Shown piece after piece: positions 1 to 8,322 of a stretch of 64,000 nucleotides of DNA. The translations under genes and the position numbers were made by a program. The notes under the pieces were generated by a model. That model made no database searches and had not been told where the DNA came from. It worked only from the letters and a program-made list of their open reading frames with translations. Within the stretch, counting starts at the first letter, position 1, and each line of letters opens with the position of its first letter. This DNA comes from UBA1858 sp963976865. Lineage in GTDB: Bacteria; Pseudomonadota; Gammaproteobacteria; UBA4575. The stretch lies in the NCBI GenBank assembly GCA_963976865.1, contig CAXBLY010000009.1, positions 1-64,000 of the forward strand, read 5' to 3'.

Positions 1-48
1 TTTCCACACAGTAATATGCATTCACAGCAATAATGCGTATTACCAGGT

Positions 49-164
49 ACCAACACGTATTTCAGCGCCAACTTGTCATTCCACACAAAAATACGTACTC
101 CCAAGCACCAACACGACTTTCAGTACCAACTCGTCATTCCTGTGCAACAATTCGTACCCCTGGC
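49..164. repeat. 58-bp tandem subrepeat, two units
   Basis: Two diverged units begin at 49 and 107, both with ACCAACACG, and share the core TTTCAGnnCCAACTnGTCATTCC. Copy B of the larger repeat contains only one such unit (from 415), which accounts exactly for the 58-base length difference between the copies. Confidence 0.75.
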
Positions 165-172
165 AATAACAC

Positions 173-199
173 GTCATTCCCGCGCAGGCGGGAATCCAG
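173..199. repeat. Palindromic ATTCCC-GGGAAT element (dRS3/REP-like)
   Basis: An inverted repeat with arms ATTCCCGC and GCGGGAAT around a short centre, flanked by GTC and CCAG. It recurs at 481-507, and in opposite orientation with a different centre at 308-334. It resembles the dispersed dRS3/REP-type palindromes of other Proteobacteria. Family assignment is by resemblance only. Confidence 0.7.
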
Positions 200-307
200 A
201 CGTAGATAAACCGTAATGACACTCAACTTCATATTCAGAGTACAAAGCATATACTGACGTTGCTGTGTTCAGTCAGTGATCGTACAAGGTTGAAGCGTTA
301 GGTTCAG

Positions 308-334
308 CTGGATTCCCGTTTTCACGGGAATGAC
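308..334. repeat. Palindromic ATTCCC-GGGAAT element, inverted copy
   Basis: GATTCCCG and CGGGAATG arms surround a TTTTCA centre. The flanks (CTGG before, GAC after) are the reverse complement of those at 173-199, so this element sits in opposite orientation between the two long repeat copies. Confidence 0.65.
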
Positions 335-366
335 GTTGTGTAAAATGGCAGATCAGCAATTTGTTA

Positions 367-588
367 TTTCCACACAGTAATATGCATTCACAGCAATAAT
401 GCGTATTACCAGGTACCAACATGTATTTCAGCGCCATCTCGTCATTCCTACGCAACAATTCGTATCCCTGGCAATAACACGTCATTCCCGCGCAGGCGGG
501 AATCCAGACGTAGATAAACCGTAATGACACTCAACTTCATATTCAGAGTGCAAAGCATATGCTGACGTTGCTGAGTTCAGTCAGTGAT
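367..588. repeat. Repeat unit copy B
   Basis: Near-identical to 1-280 with one 58-base subunit missing. It includes the palindrome at 481-507. Downstream, 589-640 keeps a faint trace of the segment after copy A (GGTTnAGCTGGATT), suggesting a decayed third unit. Positions 641-797 contain no recognisable gene and presumably carry the promoter of the transporter gene at 798. Confidence 0.85.
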
Positions 589-797
589 TGCAGTGGAGTG
601 ACGCATCAGGTTTAGCTGGATTATCGGATTTATAGAAATAACAACACAAGAAATCCAGTCTGAATAAGTGAACAGAAAAATGAATGAGAAAGAAAGGCAT
701 AATTGATAAAATTAAAACGTATATGAGTGGTATAGTGACATCACAAATTGCAAGGAAGCCGACAGCCGGCAATTGCACATATCTGGTTACTGTATAA

Positions 798-1712
798 ATG
801 AAATCTTCTCGAATATTTGATTGGCTGGCATTGCTTGCGCTTGTTGCCATGTTTGGATCAGCATTTTTGCTGACCAAAATAGCAGTACAGGAAGTGCCGC
901 CGGTAATGGTTGTGGCTGGTCGAATAATTATTGGTGCAATTTTGCTGCTGATTATTGCCTATGCTCAAGGTGAGCGCCTTTCTACGCTGAAACCCTATTG
1001 GTCTATATTGCTTGCGCTGGCATTGACAGGAAACTGCATTCCATTTTTTGTGATTACATGGGGGCAGCAATACGTTGATAGCAGTCTGGCAGGTATTCTC
1101 ATGGCGATGATGCCGTTGACCACTGTGGTACTGGCACACTTTTTTGTATCGGGTGAACGAATTACGAATAATAAAGTAGTCGGATTTTTACTTGGGTTTG
1201 CCGGTGTCGTTATTTTGATGCAACCGGAATTATCTGTGACAACCCAGTTAGACTGGCTACACCTTTCTGCAATGTTATTAATTTTACTGGGTGCGATTAG
1301 TTATGCGGCAAATTCGGTGATTGCACATGCTTTGCCTAAAATTAGTCTGCCTTTAATTTCGGCCGGGGTTCTGTTAGCGGCATCAGTTGTGATTATTCCG
1401 TTGTCTCTGCCTGAGGGCTTTGAATGGGTGGCGCAAACTTCATCGGCGGCTATGTGGTCGGTCATTCTGCTGGGTATTTTTCCAAGTGGGCTCGCGACTA
1501 TCATTTACTTCAGTGTAATCCGGCATGCGGGGCCAGCATTTCTTTCTCAAATTAATTATTTGATTCCGGTATGGGCAGTGTTGTTGGGAGTCATATTTGG
1601 TGGTGAAAAACTGACTATTAATGCCTTGATTGCGTTAGTAGTGATTCTTTTGGGGATTGCTATTGCTCAAAAGAACAGATCTGTCAGGGCAGATTCAATT
1701 TACCATGATTAA
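798..1712 (+). CDS. EamA/DMT-family transporter
   Basis: A 304-residue integral membrane protein of the drug/metabolite transporter superfamily. About ten hydrophobic helices are arranged as two EamA repeats; the first repeat has FGSAFLLTKIAV and the GRIIIGAILL helix, and the second ends with a GEKLTINALIALVVILLG-type segment. Such proteins export small metabolites or amino acids across the inner membrane, but the substrate cannot be inferred. It is transcribed away from the repeat region and meets the cupin gene at 1714 tail to tail with almost no gap. No operon partner is visible. Confidence 0.9.
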   Translation: MKSSRIFDWLALLALVAMFGSAFLLTKIAVQEVPPVMVVAGRIIIGAILLLIIAYAQGERLSTLKPYWSILLALALTGNCIPFFVITWGQQYVDSSLAGILMAMMPLTTVVLAHFFVSGERITNNKVVGFLLGFAGVVILMQPELSVTTQLDWLHLSAMLLILLGAISYAANSVIAHALPKISLPLISAGVLLAASVVIIPLSLPEGFEWVAQTSSAAMWSVILLGIFPSGLATIIYFSVIRHAGPAFLSQINYLIPVWAVLLGVIFGGEKLTINALIALVVILLGIAIAQKNRSVRADSIYHD

Positions 1713-1713
1713 A

Positions 1714-2397
1714 TCAGTCAAAACTCGTGGGTAAGCCACCGACGCGAACATAAATCAGGCAGCCATCTTTAGAGTATGGCTTGTGTTTGCTCAGGTGTGG
1801 GCTTCGTATCCATGACCCTGCCGGGTATTTGCCCAGGTTGTCTTCAAAAGTGCCTTCAATGACGAATATTTCTTCTCCGCCGGGATGAGTATGTTCAGGA
1901 AAATACGTGTCGGGCTGCCAGCGTACCAGAGCCATATTTTCGGGATAAGATGGCTGTGAATAAAGTGGGAGCACTGTTAGGCCCTCGACCATGCCCTGAC
2001 GCCATTCCATCGTATGGGTATTCAATGCCAACTGCTGACGCTGAGCTCCATCATACTGACGCAGCCTGACAAATAACGTGCACCCAATCTCCGAATAGGG
2101 TGCGTGCTCGGTATCGTCAGGGTTTAACAGGTAAGTGCCTGCCGGATAGCGGCCATGATCATCACAAAATTCTCCTTCAAGTACGTAGATTTCCTCGCCT
2201 TGTGGATGCGGGTGTGTGCGAAACTTTCCACCTGCTTCATATTTTACAATACTGGTGACTGGGCCAAATTCGCCACCCTCACGATATAGCGGTTTGCGCC
2301 AGACTGTACCACTGGGACTGGACTCCCATTGCATGTTGGCAGTATTGACGACGACATGCCGGCTTAAGTCTGCATTGATGTCATCCAGTTTATTCAT
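1714..2397 (-). CDS. Bicupin protein, ChrR-like cupin duplicated
   Basis: About 227 residues made of two similar ChrR-type cupin halves. Each carries a metal-site pattern: THPHPQGEEIYVLEGEF in the first, EHTHPGGEEIFVIEGTF in the second. Each also has a late histidine (EHAPYS and KHKPYS), so both halves look able to bind metal. The stand-alone cupin half of ChrR anti-sigma factors is the nearest family, but the zinc-binding anti-sigma N-terminus is absent, so a regulatory role should not be assumed. The ATG at 2397 was chosen; a TTG six bases upstream is possible. The 5' end overlaps the thioredoxin-like gene, indicating an operon. Confidence 0.8.
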   Translation of the reverse strand: MNKLDDINADLSRHVVVNTANMQWESSPSGTVWRKPLYREGGEFGPVTSIVKYEAGGKFRTHPHPQGEEIYVLEGEFCDDHGRYPAGTYLLNPDDTEHAPYSEIGCTLFVRLRQYDGAQRQQLALNTHTMEWRQGMVEGLTVLPLYSQPSYPENMALVRWQPDTYFPEHTHPGGEEIFVIEGTFEDNLGKYPAGSWIRSPHLSKHKPYSKDGCLIYVRVGGLPTSFD

Positions 2398-2935
2398 ACA
2401 CAATGATTTCCAGGGCGTCTAAATCTATCGCGTTACGGCTAAAGCCTGCTAATTCATTTTTGGTGTTATAGAGCAGTTGCGAGGGCACACCAATTAATTT
2501 TGATTGAGTAATATCCTGATACAGTTCGTTGCTGCGGTCAAAGTCTGCAAGCACATGGGTGTAATTTAAATTGCGCTCGTCTATTTGTCTGAGTGCTTTC
2601 TGTTTTGATGACAGGCCATCTGTCACAACACCTACTATTGTTAACGGGATTGAAGGGTTGTCTTTTATGAATCCTGCCAGTTTTTCAAAATCACGTTTAC
2701 AGACAGGGCAGTAAGTCGCCCAAAACATGACGAGTTCCCAGCGACCTGTCTGTAACTCGTTTAATACCGTGTTTTTGATTGCGCCATGAGGCTCTAGTAC
2801 TTTGCCTGCAGATTGACTGGCAGACTGTTCGTGTTGTGCGCTTTGCTTTTTCGGTAGAGGCGTGTCGTTTTGTTCGGAGCAGGCCTGTAATGATATAAAT
2901 ACTAGCAAGATGACAATAGCGTGAAATAAATTCAT
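2390..2935 (-). CDS. TlpA/ResA-like thioredoxin-fold lipoprotein
   Basis: A 181-residue protein with a lipoprotein signal (lipobox LQAC near residue 19), a Gln/Ser-rich linker, then a thioredoxin fold with the redox motif CPVC in ATYCPVCKRD and a cis-proline site GVPS. It probably sits on the periplasmic face of a membrane and exchanges thiols or disulfides, as TlpA and ResA do in cytochrome maturation; the target here is unknown. It overlaps the downstream bicupin gene, so the two are probably co-transcribed. It could equally be a peroxiredoxin-like reductase. Confidence 0.85.
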   Translation of the reverse strand: MNLFHAIVILLVFISLQACSEQNDTPLPKKQSAQHEQSASQSAGKVLEPHGAIKNTVLNELQTGRWELVMFWATYCPVCKRDFEKLAGFIKDNPSIPLTIVGVVTDGLSSKQKALRQIDERNLNYTHVLADFDRSNELYQDITQSKLIGVPSQLLYNTKNELAGFSRNAIDLDALEIIVYE

Positions 2936-3062
2936 GAGTGTTAATATTGTAATGGTTAACTGTTAAGTAGATCGGTATTCGGCGGCGTGTATTACAAAGT
3001 CCGTTTCAGTCAGAGATTGAGCTATACTTTAATTATAAACAATAACAGGTTTTGGAGGGTTT

Positions 3063-3923
3063 ATGGCGGCTACACGTGTGCAAAAAATATTGGATGAAGT
3101 TGGTTCGCTCGCATTTCCAGGAATATACGACACGCTTTCAGCCAAGATAGCAGAAAAAGTCGGTTTTCCTATGGCGTTTGTGTCCGGCTATTCTCTGGCA
3201 GCCTCCACTATTGGGGAACCTGATTTTGGATTGCTGACACAGACGGAAGTGGTTGAGCGTGCCAGACAGATTTGTGCCAGTGTCGATATTCCCGTTATCG
3301 TTGACGCAGATACTGGCTACGGCAATCCATTAAACGTGTACCGCACTGTGAAAGATCTGATCGCAGCAGGCGCTGCCGGATGCTTCCTGGAAGATCAGGT
3401 GTGGCCCAAGAAATGTGGCCATATGCGCAATAAAAAAGTTATTGAGCGAGAGCAGTATCTGCAAAAAATTGCAGCAGCGGTCGAAGCACGTGGTGATGCA
3501 GATTTTTTCATTGTTGCACGCACCGATGCAGAGGCAGTCCTCGGTTTGGACGAAGCCATTGCAAGAGTAGAAGCCGCACGTGCGTTGGGCGCCGATGGCA
3601 GTTTTGTTGAAGCACCCGGTTCACTGGAGCAGCTTAAAGAAATAGGTAGACGTGTTCCCAAGCCTATGGTGGCCAACATGATTGAAGGCGGTAAGACGCC
3701 GGTACTTCCTAAAGATGAATTGGCGCAAATGGGTTTTCAGTTAATCCTGTACCCACTGACCGGTTTATATGCAGCGGCGACAAGTATGCGCGATTTTTAT
3801 CAGACGTTACTTGATGATGGAACAACAATAGGCAAGGAAAGCAAATTAATGCAGTTTGCTGAATTTAACGAATTAATCGGCGTTGAAGAAAAATACCGCC
3901 TGGCAGAAAAATTCGGAGAATAA
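3063..3923 (+). CDS. Isocitrate lyase/PEP mutase superfamily enzyme
   Basis: A 286-residue (beta/alpha)8-barrel protein of the PEP mutase/isocitrate lyase superfamily. Visible marks are DADTGYGN (Mg-binding Asp), the flexible active-site loop KKCGH with its catalytic Cys, and VARTDA followed by VEAPG. A Cys in KKCGH fits C-C lyases such as 2-methylisocitrate lyase or oxaloacetate/dimethylmalate-type lyases better than true PEP mutases. No prpC/prpD neighbours are present, so the substrate is not assigned. The ATG follows a strong Shine-Dalgarno (TTGGAGGG). It is monocistronic by context. Confidence 0.85.
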   Translation: MAATRVQKILDEVGSLAFPGIYDTLSAKIAEKVGFPMAFVSGYSLAASTIGEPDFGLLTQTEVVERARQICASVDIPVIVDADTGYGNPLNVYRTVKDLIAAGAAGCFLEDQVWPKKCGHMRNKKVIEREQYLQKIAAAVEARGDADFFIVARTDAEAVLGLDEAIARVEAARALGADGSFVEAPGSLEQLKEIGRRVPKPMVANMIEGGKTPVLPKDELAQMGFQLILYPLTGLYAAATSMRDFYQTLLDDGTTIGKESKLMQFAEFNELIGVEEKYRLAEKFGE

Positions 3924-3938
3924 TTTTCTTTATGCTGG

Positions 3939-4037
3939 TTATAAAAGCGTAGTCCATATGTAAAATATAACTGTCGCATATAATGCATAAGAAGTCGGGT
4001 CTATTAATTCCCAGTATTCGTCATAAATATTTTTCAT
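3939..4037 (-). CDS. Tiny membrane protein (32 aa), paralogue 1
   Basis: A 32-codon frame preceded by a strong AGGAGA ribosome site nine bases before its ATG at 4037. The product begins MKNIYDEYWELIDP and continues as one hydrophobic helix (YALYATVIFYIWTTLL). A second frame at 4192-4293 encodes a clearly similar peptide. The matching aromatic/IDP motif, the hydrophobic tail and good ribosome sites on both argue that these are real genes. Function is unknown. The likely location is the inner membrane with a short cytoplasmic N-terminus. Confidence 0.65.
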   Translation of the reverse strand: MKNIYDEYWELIDPTSYALYATVIFYIWTTLL

Positions 4038-4191
4038 AATTAATCATCTCCTGTGATTGTTTTATGTAAGGATTGTTCACAGATACAGTTCTGATGCGAT
4101 AACTTTGAATTAGTTCACAGAACTTAATCTCCCAACACTGAACGGTAGAAAAATCACTATCAACGGTAGTTCGAGAATGATTTTACTGTTT

Positions 4192-4293
4192 TTAAAATAC
4201 AGCCAGCCAAAATCCAAAAACACTGCATGTGCCAACGGTATATAAAGCAGGGTCTATGATGGTCCAGAATTTTTCATACACAGAATTAAGCAT
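4192..4293 (-). CDS. Tiny membrane protein (33 aa), paralogue 2
   Basis: A 33-codon frame with AAGAGGA seven bases before the ATG at 4293. The N-terminal VYEKFWTIIDP aligns with IYDEYWELIDP of the neighbouring peptide; Tyr, Trp, Ile, Asp and Pro are identical and most other positions are conservative. A single hydrophobic segment (LYTVGTCSVFGFWLAVF) completes the protein. It lies about 155 bases upstream of the first paralogue on the same strand, so one transcript could carry both. Residual sequence between them and from 4294 to 4497 shows no other gene. Confidence 0.65.
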   Translation of the reverse strand: MLNSVYEKFWTIIDPALYTVGTCSVFGFWLAVF

Positions 4294-4497
4294 GATGTTT
4301 CCTCTTGTATAAGTTTATAAATAATGACTAACAAGATCATGAGCAACTGTTGTGCCAACTATTAATGGCGATATAACGCGTATAGACGGATTGTTTTTTG
4401 TGATTGCAAAAAAAGAATGATCCAAACTGGAGCGGTTTATATTTCAGGGAGTGTGATTTTTGTGCATTAATGTGTAATGCAAGTACTAGCGCGACGG

Positions 4498-5079
4498 CTA
4501 GTTGGGTGGGTTTTGTGAAGCGAGAACCAGTGTCCAGTAAATTCTGTAGTCCGATAAATCATTGCGTGTGCAGGCCAGTCCGATATCGGTGTGCATTTTA
4601 TTCATCAGGTTGTGGCAGTGGCCAGCGCTTAACAGCCACTGGTCTATCGTTTGTTCGGGCGTTTCTGTGCCTCCAGCAATATTTTCTGCCACGGTTTTCC
4701 AGTTGTAACCGGCATTAGAGACACGGTCACTGGCAATTAATCCGAGGCTTCCTTTATGTCTGAAAAAGTTGTTTTTCGCCATGTCATCCGCGTGTGTCTT
4801 TGCTGCAATAGACAAGCTGTTATTCCATTTGATTGCCGGCGCAGTTGGGTATGATGTATTTCCACATGTGCGCGCTTGGGCACGCATTGCATTGATATAG
4901 TTAACAACGCGTTTAACTCTTAATTCGTTAAAGTCACATTCGCTTGTTTTGAGTGGTGATTTATAAACAGGTGCGTTAGCAATTTTTTTGTTATTTATAT
5001 AGTCAGATACACCACAACTACTGATCACCAGCAACATTGATAATGTACATAATGAATTAATGACTGTTTTTGCTTGCAT
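4498..5079 (-). CDS. CAP/SCP-domain lipoprotein
   Basis: About 193 residues with a lipoprotein signal (lipobox ISSC) and a CAP (SCP/PR-1, YkwD-like) domain. Recognisable elements are HADDMAKNNFFRHKG, AENIAGG, QWLLSAGHCHNLMN and the final YWTLVLA strand, which supply the conserved His and Glu positions of the cavity. CAP proteins in bacteria are secreted or envelope proteins of mostly unknown activity. The ATG at 5079 was preferred; a TTG at 5094 overlapping the stop of the upstream gene would add five residues. It probably forms a two-gene unit with 5091-5417. Confidence 0.85.
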   Translation of the reverse strand: MQAKTVINSLCTLSMLLVISSCGVSDYINNKKIANAPVYKSPLKTSECDFNELRVKRVVNYINAMRAQARTCGNTSYPTAPAIKWNNSLSIAAKTHADDMAKNNFFRHKGSLGLIASDRVSNAGYNWKTVAENIAGGTETPEQTIDQWLLSAGHCHNLMNKMHTDIGLACTRNDLSDYRIYWTLVLASQNPPN

Positions 5080-5090
5080 GAAGGTAATTA

Positions 5091-5417
5091 TCAATTATTT
5101 GGGTAAAGCTTATAACAGGCTGACTGAATATATCTGGCGCCAATTTCTGTTTGTACTTTTTTGCCATACTTTACTGCGCAGGCAGTGGCAGTCTTGGGTC
5201 CGAGCCACGGTCTTCTTTTCTCTACAAATATCCTGTCGTGAAATGCAAATTTATCTTTGCAAGAGATGACAACTTCTTCGGCGATTGTATCGCTTTGTAC
5301 GTTCTGCATTTCATCTAAAATACATTCCCAGTAATTATCCGGGCTGAACCAGCCCGCGCATGCGCATGTAGAAATGACCGGCGCCAGAAACATTGTAACA
5401 AGGAGTACAGATTTCAT
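5091..5417 (-). CDS. Small secreted cysteine-containing protein
   Basis: A 108-residue unknown with an N-terminal signal sequence (MKSVLLVTMFLAPVISTCACA) and six cysteines after the N-terminal methionine region, two of them within the signal end and four spread over the mature part. A TCAC element near residue 19 could be a lipobox. It lies immediately upstream of the CAP lipoprotein gene with touching ends, so both are likely made together and exported. No family was recognised. Confidence 0.65.
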   Translation of the reverse strand: MKSVLLVTMFLAPVISTCACAGWFSPDNYWECILDEMQNVQSDTIAEEVVISCKDKFAFHDRIFVEKRRPWLGPKTATACAVKYGKKVQTEIGARYIQSACYKLYPNN

Positions 5418-5488
5418 GAATTGTCAATCAAGCAGGCAGTGCCCTGGCCTAAAGAGTCGGGGCTGAACATCAAGCCACTCAGTTTGAT

Positions 5489-6091
5489 TTAGCCGCTATA
5501 CTGAAATGCTGAAGCAAGTCCTACTGTGTCTGAGTGTGTGTGATCAATACCATTGCTGCGGTACCAGGTTTTCTTCGACTTGGCCACACTGACATCATTG
5601 CCGGGCGCAATAGCGAGTGGGTGATTGCTAACAATAACATCGCCTCCATCTTCACCTTCAATGGTGTACATCTCGTTTTCGCCGACTTTGCCAATCTTTA
5701 AATGACGCTTTTTACCGTCAATGATAAAATCAATAGGTGCCTGTTCTACAGATTTTACTTCACTAATTAATCCGGCAATGACTGCGAGGTGACCACCATG
5801 TTTGCCACTCCATAATTCGCTGATAGCCATTACTTGCATTTCTGTGGCCGCATCATCAATGTATAAATTAACTTTCCATCCGCCATCAGTCAGCATGCCC
5901 GGAGCTTCCAGGTATACCGCGACCTTAATACCATCAAGTTTAACTTCGCCCAGTCTGCCTTTATCTATCTTCCAGCCTACCAGTGCATTACAGTAACCTT
6001 TAGTGGGAGGCATTAGGAAAATGCACGGGCACACCAGGTCGCAAGTACATGATTCAAAATAATTTCCTTCAAGATTCCAGTTATTAGCCAT
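5489..6091 (-). CDS. DUF1326 family protein
   Basis: A 200-residue protein of the DUF1326 family, recognised by the cysteine-rich opening ESCTCDLVCPCIF followed by the Gly-rich GYCNALVGWKIDKG segment. Function is unknown; the N-terminal Cys cluster suggests metal binding. The ATG at 6091 follows GAGGA at suitable spacing and is preferred to the TTG one codon earlier. It is divergent from the DUF2182 membrane protein gene at 6229. In many proteobacteria these two families are neighbours, so a joint function is plausible. Confidence 0.85.
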   Translation of the reverse strand: MANNWNLEGNYFESCTCDLVCPCIFLMPPTKGYCNALVGWKIDKGRLGEVKLDGIKVAVYLEAPGMLTDGGWKVNLYIDDAATEMQVMAISELWSGKHGGHLAVIAGLISEVKSVEQAPIDFIIDGKKRHLKIGKVGENEMYTIEGEDGGDVIVSNHPLAIAPGNDVSVAKSKKTWYRSNGIDHTHSDTVGLASAFQYSG

Positions 6092-6228
6092 CAATGCATC
6101 CTCTAGGTGTATGTTTTTATATTATCATGATTGAATAGTATACTCAGCGGCCGATGAAATACAAATTCGCTAAGTGATTGTTATTATTATAATAAATTCG
6201 TCTGGCAATTACCTTTTGAACAGAATTT

Positions 6229-7026
6229 ATGACACTTGAATCTATAAAATTAAGTTATTTTAGCCGTGATCATTTGATTGTGTACAGTGCTATGTTGGTC
6301 GTTTGTGTGGCTGCATGGAGTTATATGGGATACATGGGTTGGGCGATGCAACATATGGATGTGATAGACATGTGGATGCCGCCTCATGCAAAGACCCGGT
6401 CATGGAGTCTTTACGATTTCTGGATGTTATTCGCTATGTGGGCAGTGATGATGGTCGCGATGATGACGCCTTCAGTACTTCCCATGGTTTCCCTGTACGT
6501 GACAGTTATCCGTAACAAGAAAGTAAAAGGCCAATCGTATACGCCCACAATTATATTTTTATCTGGTTACCTGATTGCGTGGATATTTTTTAGCGTTGTT
6601 ATTTCACTTGTTCAGTATCCTTTGCATACAGCAGGCCTGTTAAATTCAATGATGGATAGCCGTAGTTATTTGCTGAGTGGATCAATTCTGGTGCTGGCGG
6701 GAATATATCAGTGGACGCCATGGAAAGATGCTTGCCTTGAACAGTGTCGCAGTCCATTACATTATCTGATGACGAGTTGGAGAGAAGGGTATGGAGGTGC
6801 AATCCGCATGGGTTTGCATCATGGCACTTACTGTGTCGGCTGCTGTTGGGCGCTTATGGCTGTGATGTTTGCTGTCGGTGTCATGAATCTGCTCTGGATG
6901 GTGGTGATCGCTTTCTTTGTGCTGGCAGAAAAAATTTCTCCAGTATCGGCAAAGTATATAAGAATAATCTCCGGACTCGCTCTGGTGTTATGGGGTGTCT
7001 ATTGGTTGTCATTGTACCCGTGGTGA
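6229..7026 (+). CDS. DUF2182 integral membrane protein
   Basis: A 265-residue protein with about seven hydrophobic helices. The DUF2182 hallmarks are MMVAMMTPSVLPM in the second helix, a KDACLEQCRSP loop and the Cys/His-rich GLHHGTYCVGCCWALM segment, a likely metal site within the inner membrane. Biochemical function is unknown. It is divergent from the DUF1326 gene across a 137-base AT-rich gap that probably holds both promoters. It converges with the acyltransferase gene at 7078. Confidence 0.85.
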   Translation: MTLESIKLSYFSRDHLIVYSAMLVVCVAAWSYMGYMGWAMQHMDVIDMWMPPHAKTRSWSLYDFWMLFAMWAVMMVAMMTPSVLPMVSLYVTVIRNKKVKGQSYTPTIIFLSGYLIAWIFFSVVISLVQYPLHTAGLLNSMMDSRSYLLSGSILVLAGIYQWTPWKDACLEQCRSPLHYLMTSWREGYGGAIRMGLHHGTYCVGCCWALMAVMFAVGVMNLLWMVVIAFFVLAEKISPVSAKYIRIISGLALVLWGVYWLSLYPW

Positions 7027-7077
7027 AAGCAAGAGAGCACATGACCTGAATTTGTTAACACTTGGCCTGGGCAAAGT

Positions 7078-8091
7078 TCACCGTCCTCCCGTCGACAGTC
7101 TGTATAGAGGAGGAGAAATCTGTTCTGTCTTTGATAAAAACTTTATGATGATGAAAGTGGTGATTACAGGAGTCACTAACCAGAAAACCAGATAAGGAAT
7201 ATTGTTATCAATGCGCATGTATAACTGGTAAAAAATGAACATAATTGGCACGTGGGACAGAAATAGCAGGAAGCTGTGTTTTGCATTATCAACAAGAATA
7301 TCGCCCGCTCGAGTATAAGTGATTTTTGATAATATTGGCCAAATCAGAAATGGTGCAATGATTGAGTAGGCATCTCTATTATCAATTTTATAGAAGATCA
7401 TAAAAATGCAACCCATGACATAGAGTGCAAATAGCGGGTAAGCGTATTTGTCTAGCATTCTTAAATCCCATTTCTGTGTTGCTGCCAGGATGCCAAGGTA
7501 ATAAGCGGCATACATGCTGTCTCTTGTTATAAGGGGACCATCCAGATCATAAGCAAATATAACAATGATAACTGCAAATCCGAGGTAAGGAATTTTCTTG
7601 AATAACTGCCAGTAAAGTGGTGCAAGTACAGCAATGACAAATAAATCTCGCAGAAAGTACAATGGTTTGTTAAATGGTGGGTTATACATGCTGAAAACAC
7701 CATTAAGCCAACCCTCTAGCGAAAAAGGATAAAGAATATAAGCAGCATCATAAATGTGCGGGTTGTAATATTGCACTGCGACAATGACGATGGCGAAAGG
7801 AATATTCCAGATTATCAAAGGTATAATAAGTGTTCTTGCCTTTTTGATAATTAATTTGGGCATGTTTAAGTGTAGTGAGGATCTGAATAGTAAGTATCCT
7901 GATATAGCCGCCAGTATCGGTACACCTGCGCGGAAAAAGGCATGTGAAAAAAACGCCTTGGTTGTGTCGGTGAAGTTGAAAGCCAGGTCTGGTAATGCGG
8001 TATAAGGTGGTATATGTATTATCACCACGCCAATGATCATTAAAAATTTGGCGATGCTGATTCTTCTACTGATGTCCTGGTCCAGTTTCAT
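7078..8091 (-). CDS. Acyltransferase family 3 membrane protein
   Basis: A 337-residue polytopic protein of the acyltransferase-3 family, with around ten hydrophobic helices. It opens with the family's VVIIHIPP helix carrying the conserved His, then FFRAGVPILAAISGYLLF. Relatives O-acylate cell-surface polysaccharides, peptidoglycan or periplasmic glucans using a cytoplasmic acyl donor. No polysaccharide genes lie next to it, so the acceptor is unknown. The upstream 225 bases contain no convincing gene. Confidence 0.8.
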   Translation of the reverse strand: MKLDQDISRRISIAKFLMIIGVVIIHIPPYTALPDLAFNFTDTTKAFFSHAFFRAGVPILAAISGYLLFRSSLHLNMPKLIIKKARTLIIPLIIWNIPFAIVIVAVQYYNPHIYDAAYILYPFSLEGWLNGVFSMYNPPFNKPLYFLRDLFVIAVLAPLYWQLFKKIPYLGFAVIIVIFAYDLDGPLITRDSMYAAYYLGILAATQKWDLRMLDKYAYPLFALYVMGCIFMIFYKIDNRDAYSIIAPFLIWPILSKITYTRAGDILVDNAKHSFLLFLSHVPIMFIFYQLYMRIDNNIPYLVFWLVTPVITTFIIIKFLSKTEQISPPLYRLSTGGR

Positions 8092-8322
8092 TATAATATG
8101 TGTTGGCTTTTGATGGTTTGAAGAATGCTTACCCTAAGGCATTATTCATAAACCAAATGTGAATTTTGTTATGTGGCTCACAACTCTGTTAGATCAACTG
8201 AAAATGGTGGTTGTTAACACAGATATATGGCGGAACTCAGGCAGTCACGAGGCAACTTTGATGAAACTTAGTGAAATGATGATGAATTCTCAATTATTTT
8301 ATACATTTAGACGGAATTGTTT

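Larger units (their letters stand above)
1..280. repeat. Repeat unit copy A (nested, intergenic)
   Basis: The first 280 bases match 367-588 almost base for base, except for one extra 58-base internal unit. The copy carries a tandem 58-base subrepeat and a palindrome flanked by GTCATTCC and GGAATCCAG. The window starts inside the repeat, so the array may extend further left. No credible coding sequence was seen here; the short frames on the minus strand simply follow the repeats. Confidence 0.85.

Noticed and set aside
273..530. 85-codon minus-strand frame in the left repeat region
   Set aside because: It runs across the repeat copies and palindromes, so its openness follows from the repeats. 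Similar frames are common in REP-type DNA.
3939..4293. Resemblance of the tiny proteins to light-harvesting alpha subunits (W, D-P near N-terminus)
   Set aside because: The bacteriochlorophyll-ligating His in the helix is missing, and no puf, bch or carotenoid genes are in the window.
4404..4718. 104-codon plus-strand frame opposite the CAP-domain gene
   Set aside because: It lies antisense to a gene with a clear domain, and its product is rich in Cys and Ser without any pattern. A shadow frame.
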